DNA of 64,000 bases from Serinicoccus sediminis (GCF_004153545.1 NZ_SDVA01000001.1:310001-374000), one strand, 5' to 3'; counted from the stretch's first letter, positions 1 through 11,369 are shown. Program-made: numbers and translations. Notes: generated by a model not told the origin, from the letters alone.

Positions 1-2
1 CG

Positions 3-338
3 TTCGAGCGCAGCCTGCGGTGGGACATCAACCGGGTCGAGGGGGCCTCGATGCTCTCCGGCGGCCTGTTCAACACGACCTTCACCGGCTCGGGGATGAT
101 CGCCGTGCTGGCCCACGGCGACCCGGTGGTCCTGCAGGTCGACGCGCCCACCTTCGTCGACATGCAGTCGGCCGTCCTGTGGTCCGGCGGCCTGCGCTCC
201 TCGGTCCGCAAGACGGCCCGGCTGGGCGCCGTCGTCGGCCGCGGCTCCGGCGAGGCCTACCAGCTCGCGCTCACCGGGTCGGGCGTCGTCGTCGTCCAGG
301 CGTCCGAGGGCCACCCGCCGCCCTCCAGCAGCAGCTGA
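3..338 (+). CDS. AIM24 family protein, C-terminal part (5' truncated by window edge)
   Basis: The reading frame is open from the window edge, so the start lies outside. The visible 111 residues are a glycine-rich beta fold (SMLSGGLFNTTFTGSG, then [21 protein letters not shown], written here in parts) typical of the C-terminal half of the AIM24/TerD-like 'mitochondrial biogenesis AIM24' family, whose bacterial members have no settled function. The protein ends in a short Pro/Ser tail. Two strong hairpins follow the stop, so the transcript probably ends here. Family assignment is by recognition of the SGGLFN...GxGxIA pattern and is fairly secure; function is unknown. Confidence 0.7.
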   Translation, partial: FERSLRWDINRVEGASMLSGGLFNTTFTGSGMIAVLAHGDPVVLQVDAPTFVDMQSAVLWSGGLRSSVRKTARLGAVVGRGSGEAYQLALTGSGVVVVQASEGHPPPSSSS

Positions 339-372
339 CCCCCCTCGACGTCCCGGGGACACGCCCGCCCGC

Positions 373-408
373 ACCGGCTCATCCGCGCACGTGCGTCGAT
401 GAGCCGGT
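373..408. terminator. Hairpin downstream of the AIM24 gene
   Basis: Inverted repeat with 11-bp arms (ACCGGCTCATC at 373-383 and its complement at 398-408); the loop itself contains the palindrome GCACGTGC. There is no T-run. It is the first of two consecutive hairpins after the stop codon, so it may be a terminator or an mRNA 3' stabiliser. Confidence 0.5.
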
Positions 409-430
409 CGGCCCCGGCGTGTCTGCGGAC

Positions 431-472
431 ATGACGACGGCCCCCACCGCATCCGGTGGGGGCCGTCGTCAT
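431..472. terminator. Strong bidirectional hairpin terminator
   Basis: Perfect inverted repeat with 18-bp arms (431-448 and 455-472) around the 6-nt loop GCATCC. It sits between the AIM24 gene (plus) and tRNA-Arg (minus), so it can serve both convergent units. Confidence 0.8.
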
Positions 473-487
473 CTGTCTCAACCAGAG

Positions 488-560
488 CGCGCCCGAAGGG
501 ATTCGAACCCCTAACCTTCTGATCCGTAGTCAGATGCTCTATCCGTTGAGCTACGGGCGC
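488..560 (-). tRNA. tRNA-Arg (anticodon ACG)
   Basis: 73-nt cloverleaf on the minus strand: acceptor stem GCGCCCG/CGGGCGC, D arm with AGCTCAACGGATAGAGC, anticodon loop CTACGGA giving ACG, and TTCGAATCC in the T arm. CCA is not encoded. The ACG anticodon, read as inosine-CG after deamination, is the usual decoder of CGU/CGC/CGA. Confidence 0.95.
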
Positions 561-621
561 TGGCGAGCAGCCACTCTAACGGATCGGCGCGCACCCGTCC
601 TAATCGCCGCCCTGTGCAGGC

Positions 622-1407
622 TCACACCAGCGCCAGGACCTCCTGGGCCAGGACGAGCACACCCATGACGAGCACGAACCATCCGAAGGCGGCGCGCAGC
701 CGGTCCGGGTGGACCCGCGCGACGAGCCGGCCACCCACCAGCGCCCCGACGACGGCGGCCAGGGTGACGACCCCCGCCGTCCCCCAGTCGATGCTCACCG
801 ACGACAGGTAGCCGGCGAGCCCCGCCCCCGACTTCATCGTGATGACGACCAGCGAGGTGCCGACGGCCACCGGCATCGACAGCCCCCCGAGCAGCACCAG
901 CGCGGGGACCACGAGGAAGCCCCCGCCCGCCCCCACGATGCCGGTGACGAACCCGACCACCAGCCCCTCCGCGACGACGAGTGCCCACGACCCGGAGCCG
1001 TGGCCGCGGCTCGGGTCGGGGCCGCGGCTCGGCTCGGGGCCGGGCCGGCGGCGCAGCATCGCCCATGCCGTCGCGAGCATCATGACCGCGAAGGCGATGA
1101 GCAGCAGCGCGCCGGGGAGGAACTCGGCCACCCGCCCACCCAGGTAGGCGCCCACCATGGCGACGCCGCCGAAGAGCAGACCGGTCCGCCACTGCACGCG
1201 GCCGGCCCGGGCGTGGGCGAGGGTGGCGACCGCGCTGGTGACGCCGACGACGAGCAGGGACGTGGCGATCGCCTCCTTGGCGTCCATGCCGGCGACGTAG
1301 ACCAGCAGCGGGACGGTGAGGATCGAGCCCCCACCCCCGAGCAGGCCGAGCGACAGGCCGACGAGGACGGCGAGGGCGGCGACGAGGACGATCACGGCAC
1401 CCAGCAT
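622..1407 (-). CDS. Sulfite exporter TauE/SafE family membrane protein
   Basis: 261-residue polytopic protein with about eight hydrophobic segments and the family's repeated glycine-rich turns ([17 protein letters not shown] near the N terminus; [16 protein letters not shown] in the second half), the internal duplication typical of TauE/SafE permeases. The family exports sulfite, thiosulfate or other small organosulfur anions; the substrate here is unknown. The ATG at 1407 is chosen because the hydrophobic N terminus starts there and a CsoR/CstR-like palindrome lies directly upstream, overlapping the G-rich ribosome-binding stretch. That operator suggests derepression by reactive sulfur species or metal rather than constitutive expression. 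Confidence 0.85.
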   Translation of the reverse strand: MLGAVIVLVAALAVLVGLSLGLLGGGGSILTVPLLVYVAGMDAKEAIATSLLVVGVTSAVATLAHARAGRVQWRTGLLFGGVAMVGAYLGGRVAEFLPGALLLIAFAVMMLATAWAMLRRRPGPEPSRGPDPSRGHGSGSWALVVAEGLVVGFVTGIVGAGGGFLVVPALVLLGGLSMPVAVGTSLVVITMKSGAGLAGYLSSVSIDWGTAGVVTLAAVVGALVGGRLVARVHPDRLRAAFGWFVLVMGVLVLAQEVLALV

Positions 1408-1409
1408 AC

Positions 1410-1425
1410 ATACCCCCCGGGGTAT
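1410..1425. promoter_or_regulatory. CsoR/CstR-family operator over the TauE/SafE start
   Basis: Palindrome ATACCCCCCGGGGTAT (7-bp arms ATACCCC/GGGGTAT around CC). This is the G-tract operator form bound by CsoR-family repressors: CsoR for Cu(I), CstR for persulfides, RcnR/FrmR for other inducers. It ends 2 nt before the exporter's ATG and contains its only SD-like sequence, so a bound repressor would block initiation directly. No CsoR-family gene is in the window. TauE next to such an operator resembles the persulfide-responsive cst arrangement. Confidence 0.7.
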
Positions 1426-1574
1426 ATCGTGACGTGCGTCCAACTGTGACCAACGCCGCACGAGGACGGCCGGCGGATCGCTGCCGTGGGCAGCCGGGCG
1501 GCGCTACCGTTGAAGGACCGGGGCGGCGCTGCCCCGGCTACCCGCGACTGGCAACGACGCCAGGAAGGACGGCC

Positions 1575-3404
1575 ATGCCCGACATCACGAGCACCGGTGG
1601 CACCCGCCACGCCGCGCTGGACGCCTGGGTGAGGGAGGTGGCCGCCCACACCCGCCCGGACCGTGTCGTCTGGGTCGACGGGTCCGACGAGGAGCGGCGC
1701 GCCGTCGAGGAGATCCTCGTCGCCGCCGGCACCGCCAGCCCGCTCGCCGAGGACCAGGTCCCGCACTCCTACCTCGCCCTCTCCGACCCCGACGACGTCG
1801 CGCGCGTCGAGGACCGCACCTTCATCTGCTCGGTCGAGGAGAAGGACGCGGGCCACACCAACAACTGGGTGGCGCCGCAGCAGATGAAGGACGAGCTGTG
1901 GCCGAGGTTCGCCGGCGCGATGACCGGCCGGACGATGTACGTCATCCCCTTCGTCATGGGCCACCTGGACGCCGCCGACCCCAAGTTCGGGGTGGAGCTG
2001 ACCGACAGCCCCTACGTCGTGGCGTCCATGCGCATCATGGCGCGGGTGGGCACCCCGGTGCTGGAGCGCATGGAGGAGCTGGAGGCGCCCTACGTCCAGG
2101 GGCTGCACTCCGTGGGGGCGCCGCTGCAGCCCGGCGAGCAGGACGTGCCCTGGCCGTGCAACGAGGACAAGTACATCGTGCACTTCCCGGAGGAGCGCGC
2201 GATCTGGTCCTACGGCTCGGGCTACGGCGGCAACGCCCTGCTCGGCAAGAAGTGCTACGCCCTGCGGATCGCCTCGGCGATCGCCCGGGACGAGGGCTGG
2301 ATGGCCGAGCACATGCTCATCCTCAAGCTCACCGGTCCGGACGGGGCGGTGCACTACGTCGCCGGCGCCTTCCCCTCGGCCTGCGGCAAGACCAACCTGG
2401 CGATGATCCGCCCGACCGTCCCCGGGTGGACCGCCGAGCTCGTCGGCGACGACATCGCCTGGATGCGCTTCGGCGAGGACGGACGGCTGTATGCCGTGAA
2501 CCCGGAGTTCGGGCTGTTCGGCGTGGCTCCCGGCACCAACGCCCGCACCAACCCGGTGGCGATGGAGACGATCGAGGCCGGCAACTCGATCTTCACCAAC
2601 GTCGCCCGCACCCCGCAGGGCGGCGTGTGGTGGGAGGACATGACCGAGGAGGAACCCGCCGAGCTGACCGACTGGCACGGTCAGGCCTGGTCCCCCGGCA
2701 GCGACCGCACGGCCGCGCACCCCAACAGCCGGTTCTGCACCCCCATCACCCAGGTGCCGACGCTGGCGCCCGAGTACCACTCGCCCGAGGGGGTGCCCAT
2801 CTCGGCGATCCTTTTCGGCGGGCGCCGCAAGACGACGGTGCCCCTGGTGACGCAGGCCCGCGACTGGCAGCACGGCACCTTCCTCGGCGCCACCCTCTCC
2901 TCGGAGACCACCGCCGCCGCCAAGGGCGCCGTGGGCGTGGTCCGCCGGGACCCCATGGCCATGCTGCCCTTCATCGGCTACAACGCGGGCGACTACCTGG
3001 GCCACTGGTTGGAGGTCGGCAAGCAGGCCGACGCGTCCACGCTGCCGCAGATCTTCCTGGTCAACTGGTTCCGCCGGGACGACGACGGGGGCTTCCTGTG
3101 GCCCGGCTTCGGGGAGAACTCACGGGTGCTGTCGTGGGTCGTCCAGCGGCTCGAGGGAGAGGTCGAGGTGCAGGACTCCCCCATCGGTCACCACCCCCTG
3201 CCCGAGGACCTCGACGTCTCCGGGCTCGACCTCACGGCGCAGGACGTGGCGGCAGCGCTGGAGTTCGACGCCGGCGAGTGGGAGGCTGAGGTCCCCTTGA
3301 TCAGGGAGTGGTTCGCTGCCTTCACGCCCGGCTCGTTGCCGGCGGCCATGGAGGACGAGCTGGCCATCCTCGAGCAACGACTGCAGGAGGTCGCGCACCC
3401 ATGA
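1575..3404 (+). CDS. pckG: Phosphoenolpyruvate carboxykinase (GTP)
   Basis: 609-residue cytosolic enzyme converting oxaloacetate + GTP to PEP + CO2 + GDP, the gateway to gluconeogenesis. The GTP-class signature [13 protein letters not shown] is at about residues 265-277, with K272 in the kinase-1a loop and the hyper-reactive Cys270. Other conserved blocks are visible (WIGSEE-region equivalent VWVDGSDEE near residue 35, [33 protein letters not shown]). The length matches the family. The start at 1575 is supported by AGGAAGG 7 nt upstream. The stop overlaps the ATG of a small acidic protein gene, so the two are co-transcribed. It supports use of TCA carbon produced by the mutase and acyl-CoA pathways found elsewhere in the window. 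Confidence 0.97.
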   Translation: MPDITSTGGTRHAALDAWVREVAAHTRPDRVVWVDGSDEERRAVEEILVAAGTASPLAEDQVPHSYLALSDPDDVARVEDRTFICSVEEKDAGHTNNWVAPQQMKDELWPRFAGAMTGRTMYVIPFVMGHLDAADPKFGVELTDSPYVVASMRIMARVGTPVLERMEELEAPYVQGLHSVGAPLQPGEQDVPWPCNEDKYIVHFPEERAIWSYGSGYGGNALLGKKCYALRIASAIARDEGWMAEHMLILKLTGPDGAVHYVAGAFPSACGKTNLAMIRPTVPGWTAELVGDDIAWMRFGEDGRLYAVNPEFGLFGVAPGTNARTNPVAMETIEAGNSIFTNVARTPQGGVWWEDMTEEEPAELTDWHGQAWSPGSDRTAAHPNSRFCTPITQVPTLAPEYHSPEGVPISAILFGGRRKTTVPLVTQARDWQHGTFLGATLSSETTAAAKGAVGVVRRDPMAMLPFIGYNAGDYLGHWLEVGKQADASTLPQIFLVNWFRRDDDGGFLWPGFGENSRVLSWVVQRLEGEVEVQDSPIGHHPLPEDLDVSGLDLTAQDVAAALEFDAGEWEAEVPLIREWFAAFTPGSLPAAMEDELAILEQRLQEVAHP

Positions 3405-3685
3405 GCATCACCCCCGGCTCCGAGCCCCGCCCCGAGGGCCAGGAGCCCATGCTGGCCGACGAGCCGCTGCCGCCGGGCGAGCAGGACATCTCCGAGACCG
3501 TGGACCACCTCGCCCAGCAGGCGGGCGAGGAGGGCTCCGACGAGGCGGCCGAGGCGCAGGAGTCCAAGGAGAGCGAGGAGGACCCGGCGACCGAGGACGC
3601 CGAGCAGGACGACGACGCGACCGGCTCGGCCCAGGAGGGCAACGACCCCAACGACCCGGATCAGGACGCGCCGGACGTGTCCTGA
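3401..3685 (+). CDS. Small very acidic hypothetical protein
   Basis: 94 residues, ATGA-overlapping the end of pckG and therefore translationally coupled to it. The composition is dominated by Glu/Asp with Ser, Ala and Pro ([20 protein letters not shown] and similar), with no hydrophobic core, Cys or obvious fold, so it is probably intrinsically disordered. There is no signal peptide. I do not recognise a family. Third-position GC is high and the gene is followed by a strong terminator, which supports its being a real gene. Any functional link with PEP carboxykinase is only contextual. Confidence 0.65.
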   Translation: MSITPGSEPRPEGQEPMLADEPLPPGEQDISETVDHLAQQAGEEGSDEAAEAQESKESEEDPATEDAEQDDDATGSAQEGNDPNDPDQDAPDVS

Positions 3686-3704
3686 TCCGTCGCCCCACGA
3701 CGAC

Positions 3705-3735
3705 AGAACCCCCGAGCCACCGGCTCGGGGGTTCT
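3705..3735. terminator. Hairpin terminator after the pckG unit
   Basis: 14-bp perfect stem (AGAACCCCCGAGCC and its complement) with the 3-nt loop ACC. It lies between pckG-acidic protein (plus) and tRNA-Ser (minus). Confidence 0.8.
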
Positions 3736-3755
3736 CGTCGCTCGCGGCGACCGGG

Positions 3756-3847
3756 CGGAGGTGGAGGGATTTGAACCCTCGATCGGGCTATAAACCCGAA
3801 ACCCGCTTAGCAGGCGGGCGCCATAGACCAGACTAGGCGACACCTCC
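3756..3847 (-). tRNA. tRNA-Ser (anticodon GCT)
   Basis: 92-nt class II tRNA on the minus strand: acceptor GGAGGTG/CACCTCC, anticodon loop CTGCTAA giving GCT (AGC/AGU codons), long variable arm (GGGTTTCGGGTTTATAGCCC region) and TTCAAATCC T loop. No encoded CCA. Confidence 0.95.
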
Positions 3848-3963
3848 ACGGCGTGGATCAGGTTACCTGGCATGCTGGACGCGACCAAACGCCTCCCAGG
3901 CCAGCACCAGGCTGGGCTGGTAGATCAATGTGGTTCTCCCTCGACCTGAAAGGCCCGCGCCGC

Positions 3964-5550
3964 ATGACCGACTCCAGGGGCCCCTCCGACCCCGGGCCCG
4001 ACGTGCCCGGGACCCGGTCGACGGAGACGCAGCACCGCCACGGCGACGGAGTCGGTCGCGCGGCGGGCCTGACCACGCTCAGCGCCCTCCTCCCCGGGGT
4101 GGGTCTGCTCGGCACCTCGAGGCGACGCCTCGGCCTGGTGGTCGTGGGGCTGGCCGTGCTCAGCCTGGTCCTCGTGGTCGCCTACGCACTCACCAACGGG
4201 CTGACGACCACCGCCCTGCAGACGGCCGCGGACACCGGGCGGCTGCGGACCATCATGGTGCTGCTCGTCCTGGGCACCGTGGTGTGGGTGGCGGCCATCG
4301 CCCTCACGGCGCTCGCCGCCTCCCCGCGGCACACCTCGCGCGGTCAGCGGGCGGCGCTGTCCACGCTGACCGCCGTGCTCTGCCTCGCGGTGAGCGCGCC
4401 GGCGGCGCTGGGCGTCCGTTACATCTCCGCACACGTGGACGCGGTGGACAAGGTCTTCGACGCCGGCGGGGGGACGGTCGGCGGCGGCACCAGCGGGTCC
4501 ACCCCGACCTCGGTGGTGGGGTCGGACCCCGACGACCCGTGGAAGGACCTGCCGCGGGTCAACGTCCTGCTGCTCGGTTCGGACGCGGCCGAGGCCCGCG
4601 AGGGCACCCGCACCGACACCATGATCGTGGCCAGCATCGACACCCGCACCGGTGACAGCGTGCTCTTCTCGGTCCCCCGCAACCTGCAGAACGTCCCGCT
4701 CCCGCGGGACAACCCGCTGCACCGGGTCTACGGCCCGGTCTACGACTGCGGCGACCAGTGCCTGATGAACAGCATCTGGACCGAGGCGGAGCTGACCGCG
4801 CAGGAGCACCCGGCGTGGTACGCCGACGACCCGACCCCGGGGCAGACGGCGACCCGCGAGGTGCTCTCGGGGATCCTCGGCATCCCCATCCATCACACCG
4901 TCATCGTCAACATGCGCGGCTTCGCCGATCTCGTCGACGCGATGGGGGGCGTGCTCGTCACCGTCCAGGAGCGCATCCCCATCGGGGGCTACACGTACAC
5001 CGACGCCAACGGCACCCTGCAGCTGGACCCCACCTCTGACTACGAGTGGCTGGAGCCGGGCACGCAGCGGCTGGACGGCAGGCAGGCCCTGGCCTACTCC
5101 CGCTCGCGGGTGACGACCGACGACTTCTCCCGCATGCGGCGGCAGCGCTGCATGGTCGCCGCGGTGGTGGACCAGGTCGACCCCATGACCATGCTGCAGC
5201 GCTACCCGCAGATCATCGGGGCGGTGGGCGACAACGTCGTCACCGACCTCCCGCAGGAGGACCTGGACGAGTGGGCCGGCCTCGTGCTCGAGGTCCAGGA
5301 CGGCACGATGCGCAGCCTGCCGTTCACGGGCGCCAACATCGACACCGTCGACCCGAACTACTCGCAGATCCGGGCCCGGGTCTACGAGGCCCTCCACCCG
5401 GCGCCCGAGCTGCCGGCGCCGGAGCCGACCGAGAGCGCGACGGCGACCGACGACGCCGCGCAGACCACCGAGCCGCCGGCCGAGGACGAGCCGACGACGA
5501 CGGAGGAGCCCACGGACGAGCTCGAGGACGTCGGCGCCGTCTGCGACTGA
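3964..5550 (+). CDS. LytR-CpsA-Psr (LCP) family cell-wall polymer ligase
   Basis: 528-residue membrane protein. The N-terminal ~150 residues hold three hydrophobic segments (LGLVVVGLAVLSLVLVVAYA; IMVLLVLGTVVWVAAIALTA; LSTLTAVLCLAVSAPAALGV). The extracellular LCP domain then begins at VNVLLLGSDA, with the conserved TDTMIVASID and SVPRNL blocks and the Arg/Asp pocket residues (TRTDTM, YSRSR, RMRRQR). The tail after ~residue 480 is rich in Pro, Glu and Thr and probably spans the wall. LCP enzymes move glycopolymers from polyprenyl-pyrophosphate carriers to peptidoglycan or arabinogalactan. The ATG at 3964 has GAAAGG upstream; an in-frame ATG at 3928 is the alternative. Confidence 0.92.
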   Translation: MTDSRGPSDPGPDVPGTRSTETQHRHGDGVGRAAGLTTLSALLPGVGLLGTSRRRLGLVVVGLAVLSLVLVVAYALTNGLTTTALQTAADTGRLRTIMVLLVLGTVVWVAAIALTALAASPRHTSRGQRAALSTLTAVLCLAVSAPAALGVRYISAHVDAVDKVFDAGGGTVGGGTSGSTPTSVVGSDPDDPWKDLPRVNVLLLGSDAAEAREGTRTDTMIVASIDTRTGDSVLFSVPRNLQNVPLPRDNPLHRVYGPVYDCGDQCLMNSIWTEAELTAQEHPAWYADDPTPGQTATREVLSGILGIPIHHTVIVNMRGFADLVDAMGGVLVTVQERIPIGGYTYTDANGTLQLDPTSDYEWLEPGTQRLDGRQALAYSRSRVTTDDFSRMRRQRCMVAAVVDQVDPMTMLQRYPQIIGAVGDNVVTDLPQEDLDEWAGLVLEVQDGTMRSLPFTGANIDTVDPNYSQIRARVYEALHPAPELPAPEPTESATATDDAAQTTEPPAEDEPTTTEEPTDELEDVGAVCD

Positions 5551-5566
5551 CGGCCCCGGGTATGCG

Positions 5567-5603
5567 GAAGGCCCCCGCCACCTCGAGGGTGACGGGGGCC
5601 TTC
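5567..5603. terminator. Bidirectional hairpin between LCP and cold-shock genes
   Basis: GAAGGCCCCCG at 5567-5577 pairs with 5593-5603 around a 15-nt loop. It lies between convergent LCP (plus) and csp (minus) genes. Confidence 0.7.
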
Positions 5604-5628
5604 GCGGAAGGTCGTGGAACGGCCTGCC

Positions 5629-5832
5629 TCAGATGGGGCGAACGGTGTCCGCCTGCGGCCCCTTGGGGCTCTGGGTGACGTCGAACTCGACCCGCTGGGC
5701 CTCCTCGAGCGTCCGGTAGCCGTTGGTCTCGATGGCCGAGTAGTGGACGAACACGTCGGGGCCACCGCCATCCTGAGCGATGAAGCCGAAGCCCTTCTCC
5801 GCGTTGAACCACTTCACGGTTCCCTGTGCCAT
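5629..5832 (-). CDS. Cold-shock domain protein (CspA family)
   Basis: 67-residue single cold-shock domain starting [21 protein letters not shown]1 (KGFGFI) and RNP2 (VFVHYS) are intact. It binds single-stranded RNA/DNA and melts mRNA structure. The length is exactly that of stand-alone actinobacterial Csp proteins. The start is supported by a purine-rich AGAAAGAAGA upstream. A divergent gap of about 200 nt separates it from tRNA-Ser(TGA), room for the long structured 5' leader common to csp genes; I could not verify a specific leader fold. Confidence 0.95.
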   Translation of the reverse strand: MAQGTVKWFNAEKGFGFIAQDGGGPDVFVHYSAIETNGYRTLEEAQRVEFDVTQSPKGPQADTVRPI

Positions 5833-6039
5833 GGGATCTTCTTTCTGATGTGCTGTGCATGTGCAACCCTCCGCAGGATGCGGACGGTGGTGGTGGTGAA
5901 CCCCCCAGCTCACTCGCAAGAAGATACAACGCCAACCAAGACACCACGCTATCAGCAGCGGGCCCCGATGGTCGCATCCGACGACCGTGCCATGATGGTC
6001 AGGACGCCAGGCTCGGCCCTCCGGGGCCGTCCGCGGCCT

Positions 6040-6122
6040 GGAGGGTTCGCATAGTGGCCGAGTGCAGGCGCCTTGAAAGCGCCCGAGGGAAACCTCCGTG
6101 GGTTCGAATCCCACACCCTCCG
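6040..6122 (+). tRNA. tRNA-Ser (anticodon TGA)
   Basis: 83-nt class II tRNA: acceptor GGAGGGT/ACCCTCC, anticodon stem GGCGC/GCGCC with loop CTTGAAA giving TGA (UCN codons), variable arm CGAGGGAAACCTCC, T arm GTGGGTTCGAATCCCAC. No encoded CCA. Confidence 0.95.
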
Positions 6123-6222
6123 CCTCGAGGTCGGCGACCCGCCGCATGGCGTTCCCGACGGACGCCCGCGCCATCGCGCGGTAGGGTCGGGCCGAACGCA
6201 GACCCACGAGAAGGAGTCATCG

Positions 6223-6570
6223 ATGCGCAACAAGCTGCTGCTGCTGGTCGGCGCCGCCGCCGGATACGTCCTCGGCGCCCGCGCCGGCCGCGAACGCTAC
6301 GACCAGATCGCCGACCAGGCCAGCAAGGCCTGGGGCAACCCCAAGGTCCAGGAGACCGTGGAGCAGGTCAAGGCCAAGGCACCCGAGCTGGGCCAGAAGG
6401 TCAGCGAGCAGGCCAAGGCCACCGCTGACGGCGTGAAGTCCAAGGTCAGCGGGCACGAGGACACCGCCGGGGACGGCTCCTACGAGAACGCCACCGGCAG
6501 CCTGGACGGCTCCGGCGAGGCGACCATCGACGCCACCGGGTTCGGCCCGGGCGGGGAGAAGCTCCCCTGA
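6223..6570 (+). CDS. YtxH-like small membrane-anchored protein
   Basis: 115 residues. It begins MRNKLLLLVGAAAGYVLGARAGRERYDQI, a glycine-rich hydrophobic segment followed by the charged GRERYDQI motif characteristic of YtxH-type actinobacterial proteins. Residues ~35-80 form a Lys/Glu/Ala/Gln-rich amphipathic helix, and the rest is Gly/Asp-rich and probably disordered. AAGGAG lies 7 nt before the ATG. It is monocistronic with a strong terminator. Members of this family are general-stress or envelope-associated, but no biochemical role is established. Confidence 0.75.
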   Translation: MRNKLLLLVGAAAGYVLGARAGRERYDQIADQASKAWGNPKVQETVEQVKAKAPELGQKVSEQAKATADGVKSKVSGHEDTAGDGSYENATGSLDGSGEATIDATGFGPGGEKLP

Positions 6571-6584
6571 CGCGTCCCCGGACG

Positions 6585-6629
6585 TGACGAAGGCCCACCC
6601 CCCGGCACCCGGGTGGTGGGCCTTCGTCA
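6585..6629. terminator. Bidirectional hairpin between ytxH-like and cysE genes
   Basis: Perfect 15-bp arms (TGACGAAGGCCCACC, 6585-6599, and its complement, 6615-6629) with a 15-nt loop, between the convergent genes. Confidence 0.8.
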
Positions 6630-6661
6630 TACCCCCGCTCCCGGGGTATGCCGCGGCGCGG

Positions 6662-7285
6662 CTAGATCCAGAGCGCGGGCTCGTCGTAGAGCGCCTCCTG
6701 CGGGTCGCGCCCGAGCTCGGGCCGGCGCACCGTGGCCGGGATGCCGGTGGCGACCGCCATGGCGGGCACGTCCTTGGTGACGACCGCGTTGGCGCCCACC
6801 TGGGCGCCGTGACCGACGACGATGTCGCCAAGGATCTTCGCGCCGGCGCCCACCGTGACACCGTCGCCCAGGGTGGGGTGGCGCTTGATGGTCGGGTCCA
6901 TGGACCGGCCGCCGAGCGTCACGCCGTGGTAGAGCATGACGTCGTCGCCGACCTCCGCGGTCTCGCCGATGACGACACCCATGCCGTGGTCGACGAAGAA
7001 GCGCCTGCCGATGGTCGCGCCGGGGTGGATCTCGACGCCGGTCGCCGCACGGGCCGCCTGCGACAGGAGCCGGGCGGGCAGACGCGACCCGGACACCCAC
7101 AGGGCGTGGCTCGCCCGGTGCGCCCACAGCGCGTGCAGCCCCGGCGAGGCGAGCGCCATCTCGAGCCGGCTGCTCGTCGCCGGGTCACGGTCGACCGCCG
7201 CGTCCAGGTCCTCCCGGACCGCGCTCACGGCGCGACCCAGCAGCCCCGCGCCGCGTCGGGTTCCTCGGATCAGCCAGGCAGCCAC
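6662..7285 (-). CDS. cysE: Serine O-acetyltransferase
   Basis: 207 residues; makes O-acetylserine from serine and acetyl-CoA, the first step of cysteine synthesis. The left-handed beta-helix hexapeptide repeats are clear ([51 protein letters not shown]). Catalytic His/Asp lie in [12 protein letters not shown] and the acetyl-CoA-binding lysine in the [12 protein letters not shown] loop. I chose the GTG at 7285, 2 nt after the cysK stop; extending upstream would only overlap cysK. It is the second gene of a cysK-cysE operon, so product and consumer of O-acetylserine are co-expressed. Confidence 0.95.
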   Translation of the reverse strand: MAAWLIRGTRRGAGLLGRAVSAVREDLDAAVDRDPATSSRLEMALASPGLHALWAHRASHALWVSGSRLPARLLSQAARAATGVEIHPGATIGRRFFVDHGMGVVIGETAEVGDDVMLYHGVTLGGRSMDPTIKRHPTLGDGVTVGAGAKILGDIVVGHGAQVGANAVVTKDVPAMAVATGIPATVRRPELGRDPQEALYDEPALWI

Positions 7286-7287
7286 GG

Positions 7288-8223
7288 TCAGTCCCGCAGG
7301 TCCTCGAAGAGGACCGTCGAGAGGTAGCGCTCGCCGAAGGACGGGATGACGACCACGATCGTCTTGCCCGCGTTCTCCGGCCGCCTGGCCACCTGCAGCG
7401 CGCCCCACACGTTCGCCCCGGAGCTGATGCCGGCGAGGATGCCCTCGTCGGTCGCCAGGGAGCGGGCGGTGCGCAGGGAGTCGTCGAGGGCGACGTCGAT
7501 GACCTCGTCGTAGAGGTCGGTGTCCAGGATCTCCGGCACGAAGTTGGCCCCGAGGCCCTGGATCTTGTGGGGGCCGGGCTGGCCGCCGTTGAGGATCGGG
7601 CTGTCGGCGGGCTCGACGACCACCAGGCCCACGTCCGGCTTCTGCTCGCGCAGGTAGCGACCGGCGCCGGTGATGGTGCCGCCGGTGCCCACCCCCGCGA
7701 CGAAGATGTCGACCTGGCCGTCGGTGTCCTGCCAGATCTCCGGGCCGGTCGTCTCGTAGTGCACCTTGATGTTGGCCGGGTTGGCGAACTGGCGCGCCCG
7801 GACCGCGCCGCGCTCCTCGGCGATCTCGTCGGCCTTGCCGACGGCCCCCTTCATGCCCTCCGACCCGGGGGTCAGCACGAGCTCGGCACCGTAGGCGCGC
7901 AGCAGGGTGCGCCGCTCCATGCTCATCGTCTCGGGCATCGCGAGGACGACCTTGTAGCCGCGGGCGGCCCCCACCATGGCCAGCGCGATGCCGGTGTTGC
8001 CCGAGGTGCCCTCCACGATGGTGCCGCCGGGCTGCAGCTCGCCGGCCTCGACGGCGGCGTCGATGATGGAGGCGCCGATGCGGTCCTTGACCGACGCGGC
8101 GGGGTTCTGGGACTCCATCTTGAGCAGGACCTGGGCGCCGTCGGCGATGCCCTCGGTGAGACGGTTGAGGCGCACCAGCGGGGTACCGCCGATGGCCTGG
8201 GTGATGTCGTCGTGGACACGCAC
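7288..8223 (-). CDS. cysK: Cysteine synthase A (O-acetylserine sulfhydrylase)
   Basis: 311-residue PLP enzyme replacing the acetoxy group of O-acetylserine with sulfide to give L-cysteine. The PLP lysine is K46 in [11 protein letters not shown]; the asparagine/substrate loop [13 protein letters not shown] and the phosphate-binding [10 protein letters not shown] are intact. The length is typical. The GTG start at 8223 has AAAGG nine bases upstream. It is transcribed ahead of cysE. The 144-nt divergent space to the EtfD-like gene contains an AT-rich stretch with TATAAC (minus strand, about 8270), a reasonable -10 for this operon; no recognisable sulfur-regulator site was identified. Confidence 0.96.
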   Translation of the reverse strand: MRVHDDITQAIGGTPLVRLNRLTEGIADGAQVLLKMESQNPAASVKDRIGASIIDAAVEAGELQPGGTIVEGTSGNTGIALAMVGAARGYKVVLAMPETMSMERRTLLRAYGAELVLTPGSEGMKGAVGKADEIAEERGAVRARQFANPANIKVHYETTGPEIWQDTDGQVDIFVAGVGTGGTITGAGRYLREQKPDVGLVVVEPADSPILNGGQPGPHKIQGLGANFVPEILDTDLYDEVIDVALDDSLRTARSLATDEGILAGISSGANVWGALQVARRPENAGKTIVVVIPSFGERYLSTVLFEDLRD

Positions 8224-8355
8224 GGGTGGAACCTTTCGTCGCAGGGTCAGCAGCAGGCTGCTCTCACCACGTTATACATCACTCAACACCCTGTTATTCC
8301 AGGTATGGCGCCCGTGCCGCGGCCCGTACCGCTGCGTCCTGCTGGTGCCGACGAC

Positions 8356-8361
8356 TACGCT
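8356..8361 (+). promoter_or_regulatory. -10 element of leaderless etfD-like promoter
   Basis: TACGCT, six bases before the ATG at 8368, places the transcription start on the initiation codon. No SD sequence is present. Confidence 0.55.
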
Positions 8362-8367
8362 GCCCCC

Positions 8368-10686
<2,319 letters not shown>

Positions 10687-10707
<21 letters not shown>

Positions 10708-10771
10708 GCCCGCACCGGACACGCGGTGAGCACGCACAGAACGCGCGTGCGGGGCAGTCCGGACGCGCGTG
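10687..10771. repeat. Family B tandem repeat, locus 1 (four 22-bp units)
   Basis: Four units at an exact 22-bp period: the shared GGAC/GAAC core begins at 10695, 10717, 10739 and 10761. The core is CACCGGACGCGCGG with degenerate flanks. The first unit overlaps the last codons and stop of the EtfD-like gene. The last two units both contain self-complementary ACGCGCGT (10741-10748, 10763-10770), which can pair as a hairpin between the convergent genes and may act as their terminator. Confidence 0.8.
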
Positions 10772-10775
10772 ACGC

Positions 10776-11357
10776 TCAGCGGCCGATGTCGCTGCGGTGG
10801 AAGTTCGACCAGGAGCGGCTGGCGGTGGGTCCCCGCTGCCCCTGGTAGTGGCTTCCCTTCTGCGCGCTGCCGTAGGGCTGCTCGGACGCCGAGCTCAGCC
10901 GGAAGAAGCAGAGCTGGCCGATCTTCATGCCCGGGTGCAGCACGATCGGCAGGGTCGCGACGTTGGACAGCTCCAGGGTCACGTGCCCGGAGAAGCCCGG
11001 GTCGACGAACCCGGCGGTGGCGTGCGTCAGCAGCCCGAGGCGGCCCAGCGAGGACTTGCCCTCCACCCGCGCGGCGATGTCGTCGGGGAGACTGACCTCC
11101 TCGTAGGTCGACCCCAGCACGAACTCCCCCGGGTGCAGCACGAAGCTCTCCCCCGGGTCCACCTCGACGAGCCGGGTCAGGTCGGGCTGCTCCTGGGCAG
11201 GGTCGATGACGGGGTACTTGTGGTTGTCGAACAACCGGAAATAGCGGTCCAGCCGGATGTCGACGCTGGACGGCTGGACCATCGTCGGGTCCCACGGGTC
11301 CAGCCGGACCCGGCCGGCGTCGATCGAGGCGAGGATGTCGCGGTCGGAGAGCAGCAC
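10776..11357 (-). CDS. dcd: dCTP deaminase (dUMP-forming type)
   Basis: 193-residue trimeric dUTPase-fold enzyme. Signature blocks are present: [25 protein letters not shown] (in parts: [22 protein letters not shown]) and VTLELSN with the catalytic glutamate, plus the C-terminal [14 protein letters not shown] lid. Actinobacterial members such as that of M. tuberculosis deaminate dCTP and also hydrolyse dUTP, giving dUMP for thymidylate synthesis and keeping uracil out of DNA. The GTG start at 11357 lies 6 nt after TAGGGT, a leaderless arrangement. Confidence 0.95.
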   Translation of the reverse strand: MLLSDRDILASIDAGRVRLDPWDPTMVQPSSVDIRLDRYFRLFDNHKYPVIDPAQEQPDLTRLVEVDPGESFVLHPGEFVLGSTYEEVSLPDDIAARVEGKSSLGRLGLLTHATAGFVDPGFSGHVTLELSNVATLPIVLHPGMKIGQLCFFRLSSASEQPYGSAQKGSHYQGQRGPTASRSWSNFHRSDIGR

Positions 11358-11363
11358 GACGAC

Positions 11364-11369
11364 ACCCTA
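11364..11369 (-). promoter_or_regulatory. -10 element of leaderless dcd promoter
   Basis: TAGGGT on the minus strand, exactly six bases before the GTG start; no ribosome-binding site intervenes. Confidence 0.55.
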
